From Cloeon dipterum (taxonomy: Eukaryota; Arthropoda; Insecta; Ephemeroptera; Baetidae): a stretch of DNA of 64,000 nucleotides. The notes beneath the pieces are model-generated. The model saw only the letters and a list, made by a program, of their open reading frames with translations. It was not told the origin of the DNA and did no database searches. Shown here piece after piece: positions 56,571 through 64,000 of the stretch. The stretch covers positions 36,320,844 to 36,384,843 of the forward strand of contig NC_088787.1 of the NCBI RefSeq assembly GCF_949628265.1, written 5' to 3'. The first letter of the stretch is position 1, and each line of letters opens with the position of its first letter. The position numbers were made by a program, and so were the translations under genes.

Positions 56571-57687
56571 TGTAACGTTGTTTAGTTCATTGGTTTAAGA
56601 TTAAATCAGACACGTAATTATTCGAAAAGAGAATAATTTATTTTAATTTTTTTATGACTCTATTCCTTCTACTATCTCCCCTACACACAAGCGCTATCAA
56701 AATTTGAATTGTATAAGTTTCGCGCGAACCAATGTATTGTGAATTTTCGCTGTAAGAGTGCACCTTCGCCTATATTTAAAATAGACGAACCTATACCCTG
56801 AGCAGGCACTAAGTGGGGGCGAGTGCATATGTATTCGCCTGCAAGTAAATTTGTCAGAAGCCCAAACCCCTTGACTGGCGAAGCACACATCGTGTAGATG
56901 GTGTGCATTCAGCCAACTTGCGACTTCTATTCTGAGTCGGATCCGATTTAACTGTTAAGCTGTACTACTACGTAAGTTACAGTTTTAATTTTTGGGCTTC
57001 CTATTTTCCCAAGTGACTTCTGGGCACTTGATTTATTTTTGGCCGCTTTCTGACAAATTTCTTGTAACCTCAGGTGCCCTGCGGGGCCGTTCTGTACTGT
57101 TTGAATCGACGGCCTGCGAAGCCTTCCCGGGCGTCGTACGGGCGGCGGGTTCGGACCCTCGACACCCTGAGTCCACCCAAGACCATCTACCCGGTCCTCG
57201 CCGTGCAGCCACAGCGACCACTATACCTTGTGAGCAACAGGAGAACTTCGACTACAATTCTTTTGTGATTGGAACTCGACCTTTGTTTCCAGTGATGAGT
57301 ACAACATTATTTTTTTGATAGCGCTAGTTCACACACCACGATTGTCAACCCCTACTAACCTCTTCCTTTTTTTTATACTTGCCAAGACAAAAGATGACAC
57401 ATCACAATACAATATTTAGTCTTTTGTAATAAACTGGCAGCAGTATTTTTTTCATTTTCTTGAATTGTCGCTAGTCTCATTTTCTGTTTCACCCCAAAAT
57501 TTGAATTTCGTGTCAATTAGATTTACGAATCGGATGGCCGCAGCGAACCCTTGAACTTAATTTATTTAAATCCTGGATAAGAATTCAGTTGCGTACCTTT
57601 TGCTTATTTAAGGTTAGAATTTAAATAAATAAGCTGGCATTCTTTACTTTTCAACTAAAATTTTGATTAATGGCATTTGGCCATTAG
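56571..57687 (+). repeat. 3' LTR of gypsy family 3
   Basis: 1,117 bp starting TGTAACGTTG after the polypurine tract and matching 46884-48000. Similarity ends at GGCCATTAG(A). The bases beyond (AATATCAAC) do not repeat the bases before the left LTR (TTACCAG), so no target duplication is seen. Confidence 0.9.
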
Positions 57688-58205
57688 AATATCAACACCT
57701 TCAATGTCGTTAAACTCGAGCTCTCTGGGGTTGGTCGTAATGGTGACGAAGAAGTTGGGCATTCCCGTCTTCTACAGATACATTGTTACAATCACTTTTA
57801 ACAAAGGCAATAGCGAAATTGGCAAACACGTAAATTGTGTAAAATGATTGATTTATTTTTATTTTTGTAAAAACATCTTTCCTATCTTTCCCTGTCTTCT
57901 TTGAATATTGCTTGTTTTAGTATTTGTGCGAGTGAAGTGATTTTGTGCAAAACTGCGAAAGCGAACTTGTGTGCCGCACGAGTGCGACAGCCCAGCGATC
58001 AGCTGCTTCGCCCTCTCAGTTTCTCCACCTTCGATAGGTGCCGCAGGGGGGTTAGCCTGAGCTAGCCCACGGTAGGTTAGGGAACATTAAATGAGATTGC
58101 CCAAAATCACCGACGAGAGCGCACGTCACCTGAGCAGGGTGCGTCTCTAATTGCAGACAACGAGATCTTACGATTTCGGATTCGGCGTTCATTTCACTCT
58201 TTTAA

Positions 58206-58410
58206 TCTACTCGCAACCGCGCCGACCGAGAGCGAAAAACTCGAGTTCATTAAAGCGAGGCTGAATCCGGAGACGACGAGAAAAATTCCGTTGTGCGAGA
58301 TTACATCGTTAGATGCGTTAATAACTGCGGGATTAGATTTCGAAAAGGTTCAGGTGCAAGTGGACGACTACCGTGACCCAGCCGCGCCGGACAATCCAGC
58401 TTTACATATA
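58206..58410 (+). mobile_element. gag: gag scrap of a gypsy relative
   Basis: Encodes TESEKLEFIKARLNPETTRK and DALITAGLDFEKVQVQVDDY, aligned with SDAEKLEFIIARLNPVSLDK and HDLVREGLKLEKVQCRIQTY in gypsy family 3 gag. Divergence is much greater than between the two family 3 copies, so it is a related but different lineage. No LTR or pol is attached. It lies inside the apparent last intron of the Helitron fragment. Confidence 0.75.
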
Positions 58411-58756
58411 AGGAAAGGAACATATTTTAATAAAAAAACATGACAGTTTCAGCTTTGTGGATCGAATCTGCGAAAATTACTCGTTTTATTATTTTTATCT
58501 TGCGTATAAAACTCGGCGCTCTGCGCGTTTCAGTTCGCGTCACCCTGAAATAGTTTGGTCAGGTGCGGCAGGTGAAAGCAGTTCGCGAGACACGTCCGAT
58601 GAGGGGTCGTGGTCCGCGATCGACCGAACGGTCGAATTTTATCATTAAAAACAAATGAAAGTGAGTTCGAGTCGGTCGAAAGCAGTTTGCCTGCTGCTCG
58701 GCGCATGCTGCACCGCTCGGCAGGCGCGAAATCCGCTGAAAAGAAGCACTTATATT

Positions 58757-59300
58757 ATATTGTTGTTTATTATTCCTCTACAAGTCATACATGCATATAA
58801 ATAAAATCAAATACGTCAATAATTTACATAGGGAAGAATGGGCTGACAGACACTAGCATTTAATGCAAAAACGATCAATATAAATATATCTCACGCCGCG
58901 CTGAGCCCTACTATCACTTTGTTGTTCATCACATATTGTTGCCACAAGTGCTCTCTGCAAAATGCAGAAAAGTCCTTCACGCAGCAGTCTTTAAGTGTTG
59001 GTGGCAGGTCATTCCATGGCTTAACCACTCGAAAGGAGAAGGATTTTTGGCCAAAAACACTCCTCACTGGTGGTGGCTGCAGTCTTGGGTGGCTGCTGCT
59101 TGCATCGGCGCGCAATTGGCGGCCCACGGTGATTCTGGCACGTGCATCAAAATCAATTGCCCCGCTTTGTAACCTCTTAAAGAAGTTCAGGTCTGTATAT
59201 TTCAGATGCATATCAACTGGCATTATTTTCGTTTCTTCCGGCGGTGGCAGATTCTTCCTGTAGACAAAGTGTAGCGCCCTTTTCTGCACTCTGTCTAATT
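58757..59300 (-). mobile_element. LINE (PHD family) 3' end fragment
   Basis: Minus strand, 5'-truncated near 59300. It encodes the C-terminus of the LINE: VQKRALHFVYRKNLPPPEET, FDARARITVGRQLRA, RSVFGQKSFSFRVVKPWNDL and LKDCCVKDFSAFCREHLWQQ, ending at TAA 58891. The 3' UTR shares blocks with the minus-strand LINE at 20.4 kb (GATCGTT, GCTAGTG, GCCC-TTCTT) and ends in an A/T-rich tail. The open frame extends to 59733, but beyond about 59300 it is unrelated GC-rich sequence. Confidence 0.8.
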
Positions 59301-60036
59301 GATGACGAAAGAGAAATATGAGTCGTTGCGGTGGCTGAATCGCGCAGTGAAAGTGCTCAGGGTGGGCGACCTGGGGAAGGTTTTTGGTTCGAAGTGGGGA
59401 TGGCCATCGCAAAGCAGCGTCAAACTTGGTGGAAAACGCCAAAAACGCGGTTAAATTCGGCCTGCGGAAGGGTCTCAGGTCGGGGGACCCTGGGGAAGAT
59501 CGTTTGAGCACGCCAGGTTTAAGCGCTCGGCGGGTGCTTTCGAATGAGGGTTCGCGGTCGACGCTGCGGCTAAAACTCGAATTTTGGCAAACATAAATCT
59601 GTGCGGCACGGTGCCGCACCGAACGCTCCTTTTGCCGTGCATGCGATTCGCACACCAAGAGCCGAAAAACCCTTATAAAATCAATTTGGGTAGAGCAATA
59701 CCAGTGTAAATCGAGATTCTGACAGGCGCGCACGCGCTTGTGTGTTTTCGATGGTCAAATTCGAAATTCAGCGCCCGGCGGCGCCGCGGCGCCGTCGCGC
59801 GCGTTTGCGTGGCTCTCGTTAAGGTTGAGCAAAATAATCGATTTGTTCCAAAATTCGCCGTAATTTTCCAATTGGCTGGAAAAATGTCAAACTTGGTTTC
59901 GCAGCTTTTGTTGGAATTTGGGTGACGATAGGCTAGTAATCACGGCCGAAATTGATACGAAATAATTAATCCCCTAATTTGAGTCGTTCGCAAAACCGTA
60001 TTTTTGCTAGACCAAAAGTTAATATTTTTTAGCTTT
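59301..60036. other. GC-rich unclassified DNA, no gene seen
   Basis: About 735 bp, with a self-complementary GGCGGCGCCGCGGCGCCG near 59780. Similar in texture to 50.4-51.7 kb but no clear alignment. It lies in the Helitron intron region. Confidence 0.4.
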
Positions 60037-61154
60037 TTATTGGACAAAATTTATTTCAAAGTTCACCTTGATGCTCACGATGGCGTGTTGGTACAGTTGT
60101 TGCATAGACTCGTCACCATAGGGATGGTTCTTCGGTAACAGAAAAGACCTTCCAACCTTGTAATTCATGTTTTCCGCGACTTTCTGCAACATTTCCTGCA
60201 TGTGCTGCATGGAATCGAGCTTCATTTGGTGCGGCATGGTGTGGCGCAGGAAGTTGAGCACGTTTTCCTGCACAATGGTCCACTGGTCCACGTGGTACTG
60301 CTGAGTCAACGGACCGCAGTTGAGTTCAATTTGCAGCGGCTCTCGCCGGAAGGAGAGCAGTCTGACGATAAAAAGTTTATTAGAAATTTGGCATTCAAAC
60401 ATAGTTGGCCATCACTGACCTCAGGTGCTCATGCAAGGTCACGCGGTTCCGAACAGTGGTTCTATTTGGCCCTTGATGTTGTTGGCCACCAGGATGCCAG
60501 GCCCAAAAGCCGTGAGGGTAGAGGACGGGGTAAAGCAGCAGGTTGCGGTTGGGATCTGCAGGGTGGACGTTTTGCTTGAATCCATTTTTGACTACGAAGG
60601 CCTGAATTTCTTCCGGAACTCCGCCAGTATCAAAAAGTGCAGCAACTTCAGTCTCGCAAACTGGTAAAGCGTGGGTTTTGTCACGCAAAGTGATCCTGTC
60701 GCGGCCGGGCTGTTTGAAAGCGATGGTGACATTTCCAATTGTAATTCCCGCTTCCAGCTGGTCAGCGATATACTGGCGTGCCATCGTAAACGTTCTGTAG
60801 AACGGGTTGATGTCTAGTAAGAACGTCAGGTACCGAGTGCGGGCCTCCTCCGAAACACTCTGGCCGCCGAATCCCCCGCGAACTTGGTCCACGACTCTTT
60901 GGGGGCTGACGAAACCAATCAGTTGCGCATTTCACCTCCTTCCTAAATTCACGTTCGGCGCATTTGACCCAGGCTGCTCGCCGGGTCCCGTTCTCGCCGT
61001 CGGATCCAACGGCAGCATGTGAGAATACGTGGTTCCGTGGATTTTGTAAACGGAAGGTGCGAAACTGCCAGGGGTGTTCTCTAACTGTCCTCTTTTGGCC
61101 TCTTAATGCGCCAACGAGAGCTGACGAAGGAAATTAAATTTATTGGTTACGTCG

Positions 61155-61507
61155 TAATTAATAGAGAGGGGAGAGGAGACTGGTAAGCAGCGGTCACGTT
61201 GTCAAGGAGCTGCCGGAAAACTCAACTTTTGTCCGAGTTTTGGATTGATTTCAGATCATAGTCGGGCCCAGTAGGGCAGCGAAGTGTCTACCTAACCGGT
61301 CCTTAAGGCACTTCGTCCCTGGACTCGATTATCACAGAGATATCCAATTTTATTTCCGGTGGCCACGCTGTTTTCCTGATTAAACCTGGCATGCGAGCGA
61401 TGGGCCATTAGGTGAGCGCTGAAATTTCGGACATGCCATGCGTTCCACCTGCATAACCGGCCATCGCTCAGAGTGTCCTTGAACCACCTTTTAATTTATG
61501 CCAGAAG
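61155..61507 (+). promoter_or_regulatory. 5' UTR/promoter region of PHD-family LINE
   Basis: Aligns block by block with the reverse complement of 21.35-21.75 kb: CACGTTG-CAAGGAGCT, TTTCAG, GGGCCCAG, CCCTGGAC, GGCCAT-AGGTGAG, TGCGTTCCA. Conservation between two independent copies defines the untranslated leader; an internal LINE promoter is expected here but no motif is proven. Confidence 0.65.
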
Positions 61508-64000
61508 ATGTCACACAAAGTCTGTATCTACTGCGATAAAAGCGGCCGGAAAAATGCAATATTCGTGGAGTGCTCCGAGTGCGCCCGGCTCAACCACAGA
61601 ACATGCCTGATGAAGCGAACAAAAATTACAGACAGAGAAATAAACGTGTATAGGAAGAGAAATAACTTTGTATGCTGGACATGTACCTTGCCAATGTTTA
61701 ATGACTCTTTCTGGAGTATTTCCGAGCCGCCGCCGCGCCCGCCGCGCCAATCACTAGCCACGTGTGCTGATGAAAATGAAGCAGTGAAAATTCTGTCTTT
61801 CAACGCACGCTCAATGAAGAACAGAAAATCTGTAGCTGACAATTTCGCCCTATTTGAGCATCACGATGCAGATATTTGCGCCATAAATGAGACCTGGCTG
61901 GTGCCTCAGATAAAAAACCACGAATTTGTGCCGCGAGAGTGTGTGGTGTTGCGGAAAGATCGGCTTGGAGGGCGCCGCGCCGCCGGCGGAGTGTTGCTGG
62001 CCATCTGGCCGCACCTGCAACCGCGGAGGCTACAGCACCTTGAGGGAGACGCCGAGGTCGTCTGGGCTTCGGTCCGCGCGGGACGTTTGCGGCTCCTTGT
62101 GGGCTCTGCGTACCGGCGGCCGAATGCGGACCATGAGTACAACTCGGCGCTGCTGCGCTCGCTCGAGTGTGCGGCGCGCCAGCAGCACAACTACGACGGC
62201 GTGCTGCTCATGGGTGACTTTAACCTGGACATGGAGTGGGACGTGGAGCCCCCCGTCGTCGGTGTCCAGCCGGCCGAGGCGTTTATAGATGCATTCGCCG
62301 AAATGTCCTTTGCGCAGTTTGTCAAGACGGCGACCCGCACAACAACCACCAGCGCCAAGATCATCGACCTTCTGCTCTGCGACGTCCCGGCTCTGGTTGT
62401 GGACGCACACGTCGTCCCCGGGACATCAGATCACGAGGCTGTTGTTGCAAAACTCGCGGTTTTTGTGCAGAAGCCGATCAGCGCGCAGACGAAAGTGCCG
62501 AATTTCCAGAGGGCAAATTGGCCATTTTTAACTCAAGTGCTCGAGCAGCGGCTTGATTGCGTCTCGAGTGAAGAAGATGTCATCACGGCCTGGGAGAAGT
62601 GGAAGAAAATCTTATTCGAAGCTGTTGAAGAGTTGGTCCCAACGAAAAAAGTTGGCGGAAGGAGGAAGAAAAAACATCCCTGGATGACCAAGGCACAAAA
62701 GCAGCTCATCAGCATTCGCGACGAACTTTTCGGCGAGTGGAGGTGCGCGGGTACAGATGAGAAGCGGCAAGTCTTTTTGAATGCGCGCAGATCAACAAGA
62801 GCGGCTATACGCGCGGCCAGAGACGAGTGGCTATGGCGATTAGGGCTCGGCAAATCACACTCGAAAGAGTTATGGCGCTACATCAACTCCAAGGCCAAAG
62901 TGCCATTTGAAGCGAGCATCTTTGAGATCGACGGCAGGACGGTAACTTCAGCGCAGGAAATCGCAGAAAAGTTCTCAGAGGTTTTCCAGTCCAATTTTGC
63001 TCGGGCGGAAACGTTTCCATATGTCCGGCGCAACGCACATGCAACCAGCATGACAGCGCAGTTTCGCGGGTTGCAGCTTGCCCTTGCACACGTGCAATTT
63101 TTGCTGCAGCGCGTCAAGACAGCGGCACCGGGCTGCGACGGGATTACGGCGTCCTTGCTGAAGAACTGCGCGGCTGCCCTCAGCTCCAGTTTGTGCCACA
63201 TATTCCAGCGATCCATCAGCAGCGGAGAAATCCCAGCTGACTGGAAAACAGCAGCGGTGACGCCATTATACAAAGACGGACCGAAAGAAGACGTGCATAA
63301 TTACCGGCCGATCAGCGTCAACTCGCTTGTCGGTAAAGTAATGGAAAGAATAGTGCGCGATCAGCTGACCGAATTTCTCGAGGCAAAGGACGTTTTCCCA
63401 GCCAGCCAGCACGGCTTCAGGGCGCGGCGCAGCTGCACGACTCTGTTGACAGACCTGTTTGACGCGTGGACGGCAATTTTGGACGAGCGCAGCGGTTCGC
63501 ACGTGCACGCCATTCTGCTCGATCTCAGCAAGGCCTTCGACAGAGTGCCCCACGGCCGATTGCTCTCCAAGATGCAGCACTACGGTGTCGGCGGAGATGT
63601 GCTGCGTTGGCTGGAGTGCTTTCTAACCGGCCGCACACAGCATGTGAAATACGGCGGCGCGTGCTCTGCGCCGGCCGAAGTGCTCTCGGGTGTTGTGCAG
63701 GGCTCGGTGCTCGGCCCGATGCTTTTCAACGTGTTCATCGCCGACTTGCCGAAGGACATCAGCTCGGGTTTCGAGCAGTATGCCGATGACACCACCCTGT
63801 GGAGGGTGGTAACCTCCCCCGAGGACGCCGACGCCCTGCAAAATGACCTCGACAGAGTATACATCTGGTGCGAAAACAACGGCATGCTGCTGAACCAGCG
63901 CAAGAGCTACGCCATGGACATCACCAGAGCACGGACGCCGCTTTATTTCGAGTACACCGTCAATGGAGCGCCAATCGAGTACGTCAACAAGCAGCGTCTG
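61508..64000 (+). CDS. LINE polyprotein: PHD finger, endonuclease, RT (partial)
   Basis: Uninterrupted frame of 831 codons from ATG 61508 to the window edge, so the 3' part is missing. Residues 6-59 form a C4HC3 PHD-type finger (C6-x2-C9, C22-x2-C25, H30-x2-C33, C56-x2-C59). Residues about 95-310 are an apurinic-like endonuclease with LSFNARSMKNRK, DICAINETWL, LLMGDFNLD and GTSDHEAV. A basic linker follows. RT begins near residue 540 with VHNYRPISVNSLVGKVMERI, QHGFRARRSCTTLL, ILLDLSKAFDRVPHGRLL, VVQGSVLGPMLFNVFIADL and the catalytic QYADDTTLW (about residue 756). All catalytic residues visible are present. The single frame joining PHD, endonuclease and RT, rather than a separate ORF1, is notable. 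It belongs to the broad Jockey/CR1 group; the exact clade is not settled. Its remaining RT C-terminus can be inferred from the fragments at 44 and 59 kb. Confidence 0.93.
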   Translation, partial: MSHKVCIYCDKSGRKNAIFVECSECARLNHRTCLMKRTKITDREINVYRKRNNFVCWTCTLPMFNDSFWSISEPPPRPPRQSLATCADENEAVKILSFNARSMKNRKSVADNFALFEHHDADICAINETWLVPQIKNHEFVPRECVVLRKDRLGGRRAAGGVLLAIWPHLQPRRLQHLEGDAEVVWASVRAGRLRLLVGSAYRRPNADHEYNSALLRSLECAARQQHNYDGVLLMGDFNLDMEWDVEPPVVGVQPAEAFIDAFAEMSFAQFVKTATRTTTTSAKIIDLLLCDVPALVVDAHVVPGTSDHEAVVAKLAVFVQKPISAQTKVPNFQRANWPFLTQVLEQRLDCVSSEEDVITAWEKWKKILFEAVEELVPTKKVGGRRKKKHPWMTKAQKQLISIRDELFGEWRCAGTDEKRQVFLNARRSTRAAIRAARDEWLWRLGLGKSHSKELWRYINSKAKVPFEASIFEIDGRTVTSAQEIAEKFSEVFQSNFARAETFPYVRRNAHATSMTAQFRGLQLALAHVQFLLQRVKTAAPGCDGITASLLKNCAAALSSSLCHIFQRSISSGEIPADWKTAAVTPLYKDGPKEDVHNYRPISVNSLVGKVMERIVRDQLTEFLEAKDVFPASQHGFRARRSCTTLLTDLFDAWTAILDERSGSHVHAILLDLSKAFDRVPHGRLLSKMQHYGVGGDVLRWLECFLTGRTQHVKYGGACSAPAEVLSGVVQGSVLGPMLFNVFIADLPKDISSGFEQYADDTTLWRVVTSPEDADALQNDLDRVYIWCENNGMLLNQRKSYAMDITRARTPLYFEYTVNGAPIEYVNKQRL

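Larger units (their letters stand above)
51798..57687 (+). mobile_element. gypsy family 3, copy 2: gag, pol, 3' LTR
   Basis: Plus-strand piece starting inside gag (51798 corresponds to 48575 of copy 1) and running through pol to the polypurine tract and 3' LTR (56571-57687). A 40-bp deletion relative to copy 1 near 52117 shifts the gag frame. Five nonsense codons interrupt pol (54332, 54491, 54587, 55454, 55541). It lacks LTR, leader and gag N-terminus of its own. Confidence 0.88.
57688..61018 (-). pseudogene. Helitron Rep/helicase-like fragment, spliced
   Basis: Minus-strand fragment of the Helitron helicase-like N-terminal (Rep-adjacent) region. A frame opens with ATG 61018-61016, meets TGA 60934-60932, and continues with VSEEARTRYLTFLLDINPFY, then NRNLLLYPVLYPHGFWAWHP (matching the LLFPxLFPxG block). 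A 58-bp intron (60419-60362; GTCAGT...CGTCAG) joins in phase to FRREPLQIEL, CGPLTQQYHVDQWTIVQENV (the GRLxQQYxVD block) and QQLYQHAIVSIK. A second donor (GTGAAC, 60066) pairs in phase with an acceptor at 57772 (ATCTGTAG), and KTGMPNFFVTITTNPRELEF follows, the conserved G-P-FFxTxTxNP motif. The sequence is cut at 57688 by the gypsy 3 LTR. The helicase motor domain and Helitron termini are absent. Confidence 0.75.

Noticed and set aside
58891..59733. 280-codon minus-strand open frame as a single protein
   Set aside because: Only the part below about 59300 is LINE C-terminus; the upstream part is GC-rich sequence open by chance.
1..64000. tRNA, rRNA or CRISPR features
   Set aside because: No cloverleaf with an A/B box pair, no rRNA-like conserved segment and no regular spacer array was noticed on either strand; a dedicated scan was not possible.

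Overview
The window is eukaryotic, most likely an arthropod (insect-like) nuclear genome. The evidence is A+T-rich non-coding DNA, short spliceosomal introns with GTRAGT donors and TTTCAG-type acceptors (one is only 58 bp), and a dense mix of Ty3/gypsy LTR elements, PHD/endonuclease LINEs, P-element/THAP-type DNA transposons and a Helitron. Nothing suggests operons, bacterial genes or CRISPR. I cannot name the species. Nearly all recognisable coding sequence is mobile-element derived and most of it is broken; a few small spliced genes of unknown function lie between the elements.

Layout. 1-7.3 kb: A+T-rich DNA with no supported gene. 7.3-9.3 kb: a GC island, then a P-element/THAP9-like transposase relic (+). 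9.5-11.2 kb: a spliced unknown gene on the minus strand, broken by two TAG codons and a frameshift. 11.6-17.8 kb: Ty3/gypsy element 1 (-), with gag, pol and one LTR. 17.8-18.4 kb: a long imperfect palindrome. 19.3-20.2 kb: a non-autonomous DNA transposon with 15-bp terminal inverted repeats and a perfect 8-bp target duplication. 20.3-24.6 kb: nested and broken LINEs plus fragments of unknown genes. 24.6-27.2 kb: a spliced unknown gene (-) and a decayed inverted paralogue (+). 27.2-30.0 kb: mostly empty, with one diverged two-unit repeat. 30.1-31.9 kb: small spliced unknown genes (-), one built from tandem phase-symmetric exons. 32.2-38.0 kb: gypsy element 2 (-), whose pol is the best preserved of the three. 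38.2-44.7 kb: a TATA promoter candidate, a LINE inserted cleanly in another LINE (12-bp target duplication), a P-type transposase scrap and a third LINE. 45.2-46.9 kb: a two-THAP, P-type transposase-like relic (+). 46.9-57.7 kb: gypsy family 3, best read as two truncated copies separated by 1.6 kb of other DNA. 57.7-61.0 kb: a spliced Helitron Rep/helicase fragment (-) whose last intron holds a gag scrap and a LINE 3' end. 61.2-64.0 kb: a LINE with an unbroken PHD-endonuclease-RT open frame running off the window.

Three points stand out. All three gypsy families have the same heptamer, A AAA AAC, in the gag frame at the gag/pol junction, the classical -1 ribosomal frameshift site. The LINE at 61.2 kb fuses a PHD finger, endonuclease and reverse transcriptase in one frame, and a relative at 20.4-21.8 kb retains both ends with the middle deleted. 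Several host-like genes show intron phases that agree across exons, so they are real or recently lost genes of unrecognised families.
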